This document shows, in pieces, positions 51,391-60,640 of a DNA stretch of 64,000 bases. The stretch is from CBDFKU01 sp965248975. GTDB lineage: Bacteria; Chloroflexota; Dehalococcoidia; Lucifugimonadales; JAGWBF01. A program made the translations under genes and the position numbers. A model generated the notes under the pieces. The model was not told the DNA's origin and searched no databases. It saw nothing but the letters and a program-made list of their open reading frames with translations. Where the stretch lies: NCBI GenBank assembly GCA_965248975.1, contig CBDFKU010000018.1, forward strand, positions 224,815 through 288,814, read 5' to 3'. Every line of letters starts with the position of its first letter. The first letter of the stretch is position 1.

Positions 51391-52554
51391 CTAATCGTCT
51401 GCTGACGGGACGATGGGATAGAGCTTGAGGGCGTTGTCCCAGAGGATCTTGCGTTTGCTCTCATCGGAGACCCCTGGAAGGTCCAGAAGCTCCTGCACAG
51501 CCCCGGCGTACCTGCGGCCCTCGGGATGTCCAAAATCCGTTGCGGTGACGATGTTCTCGTCACCGATCGTCTCGATGACGTACTTTATGGCCCGGTCGTC
51601 CACGTCGGCCGAGATGTAGCATTGCCGTTGGAAATACTCGATGGGCGATAGCTTCAGTCCCTCGATCTCGATGCCGCGGAAACCGCCGTTTACGCCTCCC
51701 TCCAGACGGTCCAGCCAGGCGGGTACCCAGCCCGCACCGGACTCCATGTGGACCAGACGCAGCCTGGGGTGACGCTCCAGAACGCCGCCCATGATGAAGG
51801 CTGTGCTTGCGATCTGATTGCCCATGGTGAAGGCCGCTATGTTCTGGGCCGTTCGGAGGCCGGGCAGGTAGTGATAGAGCATCATGTCCGAGGGATTTCC
51901 CGATCCCACGTGAATACCCACCGCCACGTCCAGGTCGGATATCTCAGCCCAAAGCCGGTCATAGCGCCCGTCGTAGAGCGGGTACTCACTCACCGGCGTC
52001 GGGTTGATGTGCACGGCCACGAAGCCCAGGTCCCTGACGCATCGCCGAGCCTCTCGAATGGCCTCGTCGGGATCGCGCAAGTCCAATGAGCCCGCTCCTA
52101 GCACTCGGGTCCCGGCCTCCGAGCAGAAATCGTAGAGCCAGTTGTTGTAGGCCCTGCGAATCGCCGCGGCGGTGGCCGCGTCGTAAGACGGGGCGCTGGT
52201 GGCATGTAGGCCCACCGTAGGATAGATCACCATGTAGTCGATTCCGCTGCGATCCATGGCGTCTCGATAGACCCGCGGAGGAAATCCCTCTCGGGCGTAC
52301 CGGTCGTAGGCCTCTCCGAGGCCCGGAGTGGCAACGCGGTGAATGCCCTCGGAGAAGGGGGCCCTGGGGTCCAAGCCGTCGTTGGGCACGGTGTACCCCC
52401 CGATCTCTATCTTCTCGCCGAAGGCCAAGGGGTCACCCCCGTAGTCCGCGACCCCCTGGATCGCGCCCCTGTATTCGGGCTCCAGGTACTTGTCCCACAG
52501 ATCTCCGGGCTCCAGGACGTGGCCGTCGGAATCGATAAACCTGTAGCGCTTCAT
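51391..52554 (-). CDS. Amidohydrolase family 2 protein
   Basis: 387 aa. It begins FIDSDGHVLEPGDLWDKYLE (metal-binding DxH form), has YMVIYPTVGLHAT, AVGIHVGSGN with conserved His, and near the end NIVTATDFGHPEGR with the catalytic-type Asp. Same overall plan as 43617-44756, with conserved RKILWDNALKLY terminus (the other reads RKVLWDNCARLY). Probably a decarboxylase or hydrolase of aromatic or carbonyl substrates. Convergent with the LLM gene. Confidence 0.87.
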   Translation of the reverse strand: MKRYRFIDSDGHVLEPGDLWDKYLEPEYRGAIQGVADYGGDPLAFGEKIEIGGYTVPNDGLDPRAPFSEGIHRVATPGLGEAYDRYAREGFPPRVYRDAMDRSGIDYMVIYPTVGLHATSAPSYDAATAAAIRRAYNNWLYDFCSEAGTRVLGAGSLDLRDPDEAIREARRCVRDLGFVAVHINPTPVSEYPLYDGRYDRLWAEISDLDVAVGIHVGSGNPSDMMLYHYLPGLRTAQNIAAFTMGNQIASTAFIMGGVLERHPRLRLVHMESGAGWVPAWLDRLEGGVNGGFRGIEIEGLKLSPIEYFQRQCYISADVDDRAIKYVIETIGDENIVTATDFGHPEGRRYAGAVQELLDLPGVSDESKRKILWDNALKLYPIVPSADD

Positions 52555-53007
52555 AAGCCCTCACTCGGCGGACAGATATCGATAGGAGCTACCGCGTCGA
52601 CGGATTAAATTCCAAAGAGCGGATCTCCCCCCAACGCGGAGTATAGGCGTCTGGGCCAGTCTCGGTCAAACGGCATCCACCGCACCGATCCACCCAAGGC
52701 CTCTGATCGTAATGTCAATGGCATCACGTTGCGACGTCGACGGTTCCGGTACGCTATGCACCGTTTTATTGCCATCATCTGCCGGAACCGGGGGAATCCG
52801 GAGTGGTCCACGAAAATTCTACCCTTTTTCACACGTCAAGCACGCTACGGTCTCACTTCGTAGCCGTAGAATAAAACTGGCTTAGTGGGTCAGCTAGAAG
52901 GTCCACGCTTTGGAGAGTATAACGACTTCACGAGACTACGTGCAGCTAGACGGGAGGAGATGCCTCAATGGTCAACCGGAAGTACCCCTACGGAACCGCT
53001 TACATAG
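52555..53007. other. Intergenic region before the histidine kinase
   Basis: About 450 nt without a convincing gene. AGGAGA at 52954 precedes two overlapping short frames (ATG at 52959 and 52968, 15-20 codons each) that end before the kinase; they could be a leader peptide or chance. Confidence 0.4.
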
Positions 53008-53073
53008 GTGTTGGCCCCCTTGCCTTCTGAGGCCCGATCAAGCGATGCTGTATTAAATGGGTTTTCGAAGACG

Positions 53074-56000
53074 ATGGCTCAAGTATCCCGACGGTCTACC
53101 GATAGAACGATGGAAGCGTTGAAAATCGACTCACCTGCGGAAACGGCCGTAACCCTCCGGGTCTTGATCTATTCCAGTAGATCATTCGACGCCGAGATGA
53201 TAGTAGGGCAGCTGACTCGCACGGGGTTCGACCCGTGCTGGCAGATGGTGAACGACGAGACGGCGTACACCGCCGGACTTGACGACAACCCCGAAATCGT
53301 GTTCGTAGCCGATGCTCCCCCGGAAATCGATCCGATGCGAGCCCTGACCATCGTCCAAGAGCGCGGTATCGACATACCGGTCATCGTAATAACGGGGACA
53401 TCCGACGACGAGTCGACCGCCGTTGAGTGTATGGAACGTGGAGCGGCGGACTATCTGGTCAGGGACCGACCCGCGCGTTTGGGACAGGCCATAGCACGGG
53501 CCCTGGAGCGCAAGACGCTGGGAGATCAGAAACATCAGGCAGAGCAGGCTCTTCAAGAGAGTGATGACCTTTACCGGACCGTAGTCGAAAACTCCAGTGA
53601 CGCCATAGCGATCTACGCCGGGATCGAGCGCGTGTACGTCAACCCGGCCTTTCTTAAGCTCTTCGGCATAGAGGATTTGTCGCAGGCATTGGCATATCCC
53701 GTGGACCATTTCCTCGTTCCAGAACATCGAGAAATGGTGAACCAGGCAATGCTCGCTCGCGTGAGGGGTGAGCCCGTCGCTGACGTCTACGAGTTCCGGA
53801 TCATGAGGACCGACGGTCAAGTGCGGACGGTTCAGTCGGCGATGGCGGAGATCACTTACAAGGGACAGCCTGCCGGACTGGCGACAACCCGAGACGTCAC
53901 CGGGCGTAGAAAAACGGAAGACGATTTGAGAGAGGCACAAGAGTATGCCCGCAACCTGATCGATAGCTCGCTAGATATGATCATATCGGTGGACTGGGAC
54001 CGCCGGATCGTTGAGTTCAACCAGGCCGCACAAAGCACCTTCGGGTACTCGAGGCAGGAAATTCTGGGCAAGTCCATCGATATCCTGTACGCCGATCCAA
54101 AGGAGGGACGAAAACTTCACGAGTCGGCATGCAAGTCGGGACAGTACAGTATGGAAGTAACCAATGCCAGAAAGAACGGCGAAACCTTCGTTTCCTTTGT
54201 CGCGTCCTCCGCCCTAAAAGACCCGCATGGGGAACTAATTGGGGTCATGGGCATCTCCAGAGACGTAAGCGAGCTAAGGAATACGGAGCACACCAGAAGC
54301 AGATTGATCGCGATTTTGGAGGCAACTACGGATTACGTCGGAATAGCGGATGCCAAAGGGGTGATGATTTACCTGAACGGCGCGGCACGGGAGATGTTAG
54401 GCATCGAAGAGGATTACGACCTCGGTCGCCTTGAACATTACAGAGTCCACCCCAACTGGGCCGGTGAGCTTATTGCAAACGTGGCTATCCCGACGGCAAG
54501 AGATCGCGGCGTCTGGAGTGGAGAAGCGGCTTTCCGAGACCAGTCCGGGATTGAGATTCCCGTCGACATGGTCCTCATCAGACAGCAATCACCGGACGGA
54601 GAGCTTCTTGGCTATGCCACGGTTTCCCGCGACATCAGTGAACGAAACCGGTCCAGGGAACGTCTCCAACGCTACGTGGACCGGCTAGAGATCCAGAGCC
54701 AGATCGAGAAGCGCATCCTGGATGCGGATTTCGGGGACGACATCGCCCAGGGCGCCATCGAACAGTTACGTCAACTGGTGCCTTTCAAACGAGCAAGCGT
54801 CACTACCTTCGATGAGGAGAACGATCTGGCGACGGCTGTCGCCGTTCATTTTGGAGAAGACTACCCCTTGGAACAGAGAAGACTTTTCCCGTTGACGGAA
54901 ACCCTCGGGCAGATCGATGAGCTGCGGGACGGCTTCCCTCGCGTGGTTCCGAATATTCAAAGGCTGCCCGAAGACTCGCCTGACTCTCAAACCATACTGG
55001 TAAAGACCCTTCGGGCAGAGGGGATTAGAGCTCTCGCCATCGTTCCACTGCGTGGCCACACCGGGCTAATCGGCTCCCTGAACATGGGAGCCGAAGAGGT
55101 GGGCGCGTTCACAAATGAGCACATCGAAATAGCGGCGCAGGTCGCGGATCAGCTGGCCGTTGCCATCGAGCAAACCCGTCTGCACGATCAGGTGCAACGC
55201 CATGCCATCGAGTTGGAGCATCAGGTGGCCGAGCGCACCGCAGAACTCAGGGCCATCCAATGGAGCATGACGGAAGGCCTGCTGGTGATCGCGCAAGACG
55301 GGACGTTTCGGTACGTCAACAGAGCAGCCACGGATTTTCTAGGCTTCTTCTCCGGGGAGATCGAGGGCAGATCGACGGAAGAGGTATTCCGGCTGATGGC
55401 CCCGGATATCGGCGGTCCAGACACGGCAGAGACACTGATCTCCATCGTTCAAGGCACCACTAGCCTTCCCTCCAGCGTGGAGTTGAGTGTGACCAGGCCC
55501 CATCGTCGAGAGTTGGTGGCGACTGCATTTGCAATCCCCCTACGACGCTATGAGAAGATGGTAGGGCTTCTGCTACGGGACATCACCGAAGAGAGGGAGC
55601 TGGAGCGCCGCCGGGACTCCTTCGTATCCGTGGCCTCCCACGAGATCCGCACTCCTTTGGCTGTCCTGAAGGGTTTCTCCGAACTCCTTCTCGAAAGGAG
55701 CTTGCCGGAGGCCAAGAGACGCGACTGCCTCGAGCGCATCCAGCGAAGCTCCCACAGTTTGACGACCATCGTGGATGAGCTGCTGAACGTGTCTCGCATT
55801 CAGTCGGGCGAGCTGGAGCTGAATCTGGAACCTCTGGACATCGGCGGAATCATCCAGGAGGTAGTCGCCACCGTCAAACCGATCACAGACAAACACGATT
55901 TCATGTTGAAAGTCGATCCCAATATCCCTTGGGTGTTAGCGGATAGTGACAAGTTGTCTCAAGTGCTGATCAACCTGGTGGACAACGCCGTGAAGTACAG

Positions 56001-56301
56001 TCCCGTGGGAGGTCAAGTTACCTTTACCGTGGTTGAAGAGTCCGATAAGAACCGGGTGGTGGTGGCGGTCGCCGACCAGGGAATCGGAATTGCGCCCCAG
56101 GAACAACCCCACGTTTTCGAGACCTTCTACCGAGAGCGTAAGCCGGAAACCATGGGTATCAGGGGCAGCGGGTTGGGACTGTATATCGTGGGAGAGCTGA
56201 TGAAATTGATGCATGGGCAGGTCTGGCTGGACAGTGAACCGGGGATCGGATCGACTTTCTTCGTATCGTTCCCGGCGGTGAACGGTGGTAGCAGCAAATA
56301 A
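53074..56301 (+). CDS. Multi-PAS/GAF sensor histidine kinase with degenerate receiver domain
   Basis: About 1075 aa, soluble. Order: receiver-like domain (about 25-145) lacking the acidic pair at its start and with Arg instead of Lys (GAADYLVRD), so probably not phosphorylated; PAS (from LYRTVVENSSDAIAIY); PAS (LIDSSLDMIISVD); PAS (ILEATTDYVGIAD); GAF (from LDADFGDDIAQGAIEQL); coiled coil; PAS (SMTEGLLVIAQDG); HisKA with H-box FVSVASHEIRTPLAVLKG; HATPase with NLVDNAVKYSPVGG, VADQGIGIAP and RGSGLGLYIV. The start is uncertain (GTG 53008 or ATG 53110 possible). A receiver gene follows. Confidence 0.88.
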   Translation: MAQVSRRSTDRTMEALKIDSPAETAVTLRVLIYSSRSFDAEMIVGQLTRTGFDPCWQMVNDETAYTAGLDDNPEIVFVADAPPEIDPMRALTIVQERGIDIPVIVITGTSDDESTAVECMERGAADYLVRDRPARLGQAIARALERKTLGDQKHQAEQALQESDDLYRTVVENSSDAIAIYAGIERVYVNPAFLKLFGIEDLSQALAYPVDHFLVPEHREMVNQAMLARVRGEPVADVYEFRIMRTDGQVRTVQSAMAEITYKGQPAGLATTRDVTGRRKTEDDLREAQEYARNLIDSSLDMIISVDWDRRIVEFNQAAQSTFGYSRQEILGKSIDILYADPKEGRKLHESACKSGQYSMEVTNARKNGETFVSFVASSALKDPHGELIGVMGISRDVSELRNTEHTRSRLIAILEATTDYVGIADAKGVMIYLNGAAREMLGIEEDYDLGRLEHYRVHPNWAGELIANVAIPTARDRGVWSGEAAFRDQSGIEIPVDMVLIRQQSPDGELLGYATVSRDISERNRSRERLQRYVDRLEIQSQIEKRILDADFGDDIAQGAIEQLRQLVPFKRASVTTFDEENDLATAVAVHFGEDYPLEQRRLFPLTETLGQIDELRDGFPRVVPNIQRLPEDSPDSQTILVKTLRAEGIRALAIVPLRGHTGLIGSLNMGAEEVGAFTNEHIEIAAQVADQLAVAIEQTRLHDQVQRHAIELEHQVAERTAELRAIQWSMTEGLLVIAQDGTFRYVNRAATDFLGFFSGEIEGRSTEEVFRLMAPDIGGPDTAETLISIVQGTTSLPSSVELSVTRPHRRELVATAFAIPLRRYEKMVGLLLRDITEERELERRRDSFVSVASHEIRTPLAVLKGFSELLLERSLPEAKRRDCLERIQRSSHSLTTIVDELLNVSRIQSGELELNLEPLDIGGIIQEVVATVKPITDKHDFMLKVDPNIPWVLADSDKLSQVLINLVDNAVKYSPVGGQVTFTVVEESDKNRVVVAVADQGIGIAPQEQPHVFETFYRERKPETMGIRGSGLGLYIVGELMKLMHGQVWLDSEPGIGSTFFVSFPAVNGGSSK

Positions 56302-56333
56302 CCAGGTGTCACGAGCCCTTGGAGGGTAGAGAA

Positions 56334-56705
56334 TTGCCACTGAAGGTGCTGATAGTCGACGACGATGAAGATATGGTGACGCTGTTACAGCTCACCCTAG
56401 AAAACGAAGGCCGGTATGAGCTTCTGACGGCGAGGGAAGGTCTTGAAGCGCTGGCACTGGTCCGGCGTGAAAGACCAGACGTAGTGTTCCTGGACGTCTC
56501 GATGCCTAATTTGGATGGATTCCAGGTGTGCCAGGCCATAAAAGCCGATTCGACGACGGCACATGCCAAGGTCGTAGTGCTCACCGCTATGGCCCAGGAG
56601 CGGGACCGAAAAAGAGCCGAAGAGATCGGTGCTGACGATTTTTCCACCAAGCCATTTAGCCCGACGGCTTTGCTGGATAAGCTGGAGGAGCTCCTGTCAG
56701 GCTGA
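56334..56705 (+). CDS. Single-domain response regulator
   Basis: 123 aa CheY-like receiver without an output domain. The acidic pocket VDDDED, the phosphoacceptor Asp in VVFLDVSMPNLDG, Thr in VVLTAMAQ and Lys in DFSTKPFSP are all present, in contrast to the kinase's own receiver-like domain. The start is a TTG at 56334, with GGAGGG 7 nt upstream; no suitable ATG exists. It lies 32 nt after the kinase gene and is its likely phosphorylation partner. Confidence 0.87.
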   Translation: MPLKVLIVDDDEDMVTLLQLTLENEGRYELLTAREGLEALALVRRERPDVVFLDVSMPNLDGFQVCQAIKADSTTAHAKVVVLTAMAQERDRKRAEEIGADDFSTKPFSPTALLDKLEELLSG

Positions 56706-56760
56706 CGTCTTGCAGGCTAGGCACGGCACCGCCGACTCATTTCGAGGGGGAAACGCGAAA

Positions 56761-57186
56761 ATGGTAATAAATGAACGTAACGCACCTCTCGACTTCGGAC
56801 GGGTTAGCCGTGAACAACTGGAGTTGTACGCCCGAGAATTCCAGAAGCATTACCTCGAGCAGCGTCGTTTGCGCCACGAGTTGGAAGAGCGAAATAGGCA
56901 GTTGGAGCTACGGTTACGGGAGCTTACCGCGCTGAACCGCATAGTCCAGCTACACATCGACGAGCATTTCGCCGTGATCGATGCATACAAAAAGCTTCTG
57001 GAAGAGTTGGAAAGCAGCCCTGAAAACCTGGTAGATATCGTTCAGCGCGCTCAGTCCCAGCCTATCTTCGACTTACAGCCAATGACGAATAACCTGTTAG
57101 CAACCAGCAAAAGTGGGACACATTGGGACCCGAGAGATCAGGTGCTGGATGGGGGTCTGGTGAGCTCTCTGAGGGCCCTGTTATAG
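56761..57186 (+). pseudogene. Coiled-coil protein truncated by the IS3 composite
   Basis: Starts MVINERNAPLDFGRVSREQL at the ATG at 56761 after GAGGGGG. A long charged coiled coil (RRLRHELEERNRQLELRLRE then LTALNRIVQLHI) follows, as in signalling proteins. Native sequence ends at about PMTNN (57093); the frame then reads 31 codons of IS sequence to a TAA at 57184-57186. How much C-terminus is lost is unknown. Third gene of the kinase/receiver operon. Confidence 0.7.
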
Positions 57187-57419
57187 CGTCTGCGGTTTTG
57201 GATGGTTTTGGCCTTCACCTCCTTGTATCTTGGTTTGGGTGTGTAACAATCACTTCACTTAGGTGGATCGGGGTGCGGCAGACCGGTTTCTCCTTGGTTA
57301 TGGAAGACCGCCAGAAAGCGAGGGTCGCCGCACCCCTTCCGAATAGAGCCCGAACAGTTGCCTGGGCCAACCAAGCCCGCATCTTGCAAGGACGGGCCAA
57401 TAATTCGCAGGAGGTGCTC

Positions 57420-58381
57420 GTGGAGCAAGAATCGATCTACGTAGGCATTGATGTAGCCAAGGCCCAGGTGGACGTCGCAGTCCGTCCTACGGACGACAGA
57501 TGGGAGGTTTCCCATGACGAGACAGGAGTCCGGCAGCTGGTCTCCCAGCTGAAGGCCCTTGAACCGGTCATGGTGTTGCTGAGGCTTCGGGCGGCTTGGA
57601 AGTGCCGCTGGTGGCTGCCTTGGCAGCCGACGCGGTGCCTGTGGTCGTCGTCAACCCCCGCCAGGTGCGGGACTTCGCCAGGGCCACCGGGAAGCTGGCC
57701 AAGACCGACGCTCTGGACGCGGCGGTTCTGGCTCACTTCGCCGAAGCGGTTCGTCCACCCGTGCGCCCTCTGCGAGACGCCGAGACCCAGGCCCTTAACT
57801 CCCTGGCTGCCCGCAGGCACCAGGTGATGACCATGCTGGTCTCGGAGAAGAACCGCTTGAGCGCCGCCGCCATCGCCGTCCGTCCCCGCATCGAGGCCCA
57901 CATTGCATGGCTGGAGCGAGAGCTGGACGACCTGGATGAGGGACTGCGGCAGACTCTCCGCCAGAGTCCCGTATGGCGAGAGAAGGATGACCTCCTGCGC
58001 ACCGTTCCCGGCGTGGGAGAACAAGTCTCCATCTCTCTCCTGGCCTATCTGCCGGAGCTGGGCACGCTGGACCGCCGGCAGATCGCCGCCCTGGTAGGGG
58101 TGGCTCCCTTCAACCGGGACAGCGGCACCCTGCGGGGCAAACGCACCGTCTGGGGTGGACGCGCCCGCATCCGCGCCGCCCTGTACATGGGAGCGCTGGT
58201 TGCCAGTCGCTTCAACCCTGTTATCAGGGACTTCTACCAGCGGCTGCTGGCCGCTGGTAAGCCCAAGAAGCTGGCCCTCACAGCCTGCATGCGCAAGCTG
58301 CTCGTTATCCTCAACTCCATGCTCAAGCATCGCTCACCCTGGCGCGACCTGACTCCGGCAGTCGCCGGTCATTCCTCTTGA
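57420..58381 (+). pseudogene. IS110-type transposase, frameshifted (copy B)
   Basis: Same sequence and same one-base loss at the catalytic Glu as copy A (10912-11873). About 295 nt of non-coding DNA upstream (57125-57419) would correspond to the left end where a bridge RNA is expected. The stop is 3 nt from the IS3 orfB stop on the other strand. Confidence 0.8.
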
Positions 58382-58384
58382 CTT

Positions 58385-59299
58385 TCAAGACAGTTGCTCT
58401 CTGCGTTGTAGGATCTCTTGCCGTCTTCCCTTGAGCACGTCAGATGGTGTCACGTTGGCCAGGGCCTTGTGATAGCGCCGGTAGTTGTAGTAGCTGACGA
58501 ACGCCGCGATAGCCGCATCGAGGTCAGAGGGCAACTCATAGGGCACCTGGTTTACGTCCCGTTTGATGCTCTGGTGGTAGCGCTCCAGCTTCCCGTTGGT
58601 CTGAGGGTGGAAAGGGGTTGCCAGGATGTGCTTGATGCCAACCATACCCAGGTAGTCCCTGAATGCCCTCGAGACATAGCCCGGGCCGTTGTCACTCAGC
58701 AGCCTAGTGCGGTCTGTGACTGGAACTTGATCCATGCCGGTCCTGTCCACAGCATCCTGGACCACCTCGATGAAGGAGTCGGCCGTCATGTCTTCCTGGA
58801 GCCTGTGAGCCAGGATGAAGCGGGAGTAGTCGTCCATCACGGTCACCAGGTAGTAGTAGCCCCAACCTACTACCCTGAAGTAGGAGGCGTCGGTGGCCCA
58901 CATCTGGTGAGGGCCTGTGGTCTTGCGGTGGTACTCCTTACCCGCGGCCAGCTTCATCTCAGGCCTCTTCACCAGACCCTCCCTGCTCAGGATACGGTAG
59001 ACACTCGACTCTGAGACACTGAAGCCCTGGTTGTCGGTGATCCACGCGGCCAGCTGACGGCAGCTCAGCTCCGGCATCTCTCTGGCTGCTGCGAGAACTG
59101 AGCGTTCTTCCCGAATGCTGAGACGGTTCCACGGGGGCTTGCCGCCTCCTGCATGGTCCTCAAGTCCTTGTTGGTCCTGGCGTCTGAGCCACCGGTAGTA
59201 GGTGCTCTTAGGGATACCCAACTCGCTGAGGGCCTTTCGTTTAGGGAGGGGAGACGAGGCTACTTCGGTAAGTACTTCTGCCTTCTCCACGGCGCTCAT
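58385..59299 (-). CDS. IS3-family transposase OrfB (integrase core)
   Basis: 304 aa with the rve DDE core: HQMWATDASYFRV (Asp), RLLSDNGPGYVSRAF (Asp) and TNGKLERYHQSIKRDVNQ (Glu). An N-terminal HTH_21-like region (RQLAAWITDNQGFSVSESSV) is present. Intact. Made as an OrfAB fusion by -1 frameshifting, or from its own ATG, which overlaps orfA by 4 nt. Confidence 0.9.
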   Translation of the reverse strand: MSAVEKAEVLTEVASSPLPKRKALSELGIPKSTYYRWLRRQDQQGLEDHAGGGKPPWNRLSIREERSVLAAAREMPELSCRQLAAWITDNQGFSVSESSVYRILSREGLVKRPEMKLAAGKEYHRKTTGPHQMWATDASYFRVVGWGYYYLVTVMDDYSRFILAHRLQEDMTADSFIEVVQDAVDRTGMDQVPVTDRTRLLSDNGPGYVSRAFRDYLGMVGIKHILATPFHPQTNGKLERYHQSIKRDVNQVPYELPSDLDAAIAAFVSYYNYRRYHKALANVTPSDVLKGRRQEILQRREQLS

Positions 59300-59703
59300 C
59301 CGCTGGTACCGGTAGCTTCCTGGGGCATGGGGATGGCCGTTTTTTTGAGACGGTACGCCTCCAGCGACAGATCGGCCACTAGCTCCTTGAGCTCCCCGTT
59401 CTCTCTCTTGAGCTGCCCTACCTCATGCTGAGTGGCGTCCCGCATCGTGTCGCGGGTCAACCTCTCCTTGCCCGCCTCCATGAACTCTTTGGTCCACGAG
59501 TAGTAGGAGTGGGGCTTGATCCCCTCCCGCCGGCACAGGTCGTTGACTGTGACCTCGCGGCGGAAGCCCTCCAGAACAATTCGGATCTTCTCTTCGGGGG
59601 TGTACTTACGTCGGGTAGCCGCCTTCACCGTGCGAACGAAGGACCTCGTCTCCGCGCTCCGTTCCTCGGCGGCCTCTGCTTTGTCTACGTCTGACTGGGA
59701 CAC
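59296..59703 (-). CDS. IS3-family OrfA (HTH_Tnp_1)
   Basis: 135 aa. HTH: KYTPEEKIRIVLEGFRREVT with DLCRREGIKPHSYYSW, then a leucine-zipper-like helix VGQLKRENGELKELVADLSL. Seven A residues (minus strand, about 59340-59346) sit in Leu-Lys-Lys-Thr codons; a -1 slip there continues NGHPHAPGSYRYQRMSAVEK into OrfB, the usual IS3 mechanism. Confidence 0.9.
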   Translation of the reverse strand: MSQSDVDKAEAAEERSAETRSFVRTVKAATRRKYTPEEKIRIVLEGFRREVTVNDLCRREGIKPHSYYSWTKEFMEAGKERLTRDTMRDATQHEVGQLKRENGELKELVADLSLEAYRLKKTAIPMPQEATGTSG

Positions 59704-59811
59704 ATCTGCTCCTTTCTGTGGGTAACTCTACCCTCACTTCAGGAGCTCTCGCCACCCTCCAAACTCTCGGGTTTTCTTACCCCCCGATGTGTCCCATTAT
59801 CGCTGACGGCC

Positions 59812-60588
59812 TACAATAACGAGACGACCGGCCGCCGTGTCGCTGCCATCTTGCCGGTGCACATCCTCGGTCACCCCTGCAACATGGAGCCAATCCTCAA
59901 GGTGGCAAGAGAATACGGCCTTGCGGTCATCGAAGACGCGACGGAGAGCCTGGTGGCGAAATACCAGGGACGGAATGTGGGAAGCCTGGGCGACGTGGCC
60001 TGCTTCAGCTTCAACGGCAACAAGCTCGTCACCACGGGTGGTGGTGGCATGATCGTGACGGACAATGAGCAGTGGGCCAGCCGCGCCAAATATCTCACCA
60101 CCCAGGCCAAGGACGATCCCATCGAGTACATCCACACTGAGATCGGTTATAACTACCGACTCACCAACATCCAGGCCGCGATGGGCAGCGCCCAGATGGA
60201 ACAGATCGATGAATACATCGCCGCCAAGCGTCGGATTGCCGCGACGTATACGGATGCTTTGAGTGAGATACCCGGTATCACTCCCATGCGGGAGGCTTCC
60301 TGGTCCGAAAGTGTCTGGTGGCTCTTTACGGTATTGGTAGACGAAGCCGATTACGGAATGAGCAGCCGTGCCTTGCTGAAGCACCTGGAAGGTCGGGGGA
60401 TACAGAGCCGTCCTTTGTGGCAGCCGTTGCACCTTTCCCCTGCGCACCGCGATGCGTATGCGACGGATTGCAGTGAGGCCGAACGCATCGCCAAAGAGGC
60501 CCTGAGCCTGCCCAGCTCCGTGGGCCTGACTCCCGAAGATCAGGGCCGAGTGATCGAAGCGGTGGTGAAGGGCCATGGACCCGGATAG
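59812..60588 (+). pseudogene. DegT/DnrJ/EryC1 aminotransferase, N-terminus lost at IS boundary
   Basis: The frame emerges from the IS at about YNNETTGRRVAAILPVHILG and continues about 258 residues: EDATESLVAKYQG, ACFSFNGNKLVTTGGGGMIV with the PLP Lys, TEIGYNYRLTNIQAAMG, and LEGRGIQSRPLWQPLH. These PLP enzymes transaminate nucleotide-sugars (LegC/PseC-like subgroup). Roughly the first 110-130 residues, with part of the PLP site, are missing, and they are not present left of the IS. Confidence 0.85.
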
Positions 60589-60640
60589 GACCGGGGCGTC
60601 CGGGCTAATTGGGTTCCCCAGTAGATCGGGAGGTTGATTG

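Larger units (their letters stand above)
57094..59807. mobile_element. IS3-family element carrying an IS110-type gene, copy B
   Basis: Subterminal inverted repeats TGGGACACATTGGG (57114) and TGGGACACATCGGG (minus strand from 59796), with GTTAGC/GTCAGC near the tips, enclose a rightward IS110-type pseudogene and leftward IS3 orfA/orfB that converge with only 3 nt between their stops. The same arrangement in copy A means the two have moved or been copied together. AATAAC occurs just outside both ends (57088 and 59815), but the flanking genes do not match, so it may not be a target duplication. Confidence 0.75.

Noticed and set aside
52605..52832. 75-aa minus-strand frame between amidohydrolase and kinase
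   Set aside because: Arg-rich with no motif and no ribosome binding site.
9271..59807. The two IS3/IS110 composites as ends of a 50-kb compound transposon
   Set aside because: The region between contains core genes (recombination, his, trp, rsmA, lgt) and the copies show no shared outer flanks.
57088..59820. AATAAC as the target duplication of the IS3 composite
   Set aside because: The six bases do flank the element, but the genes on the two sides are unrelated and each lacks its other half, so simple insertion cannot explain the site; kept only as a note.
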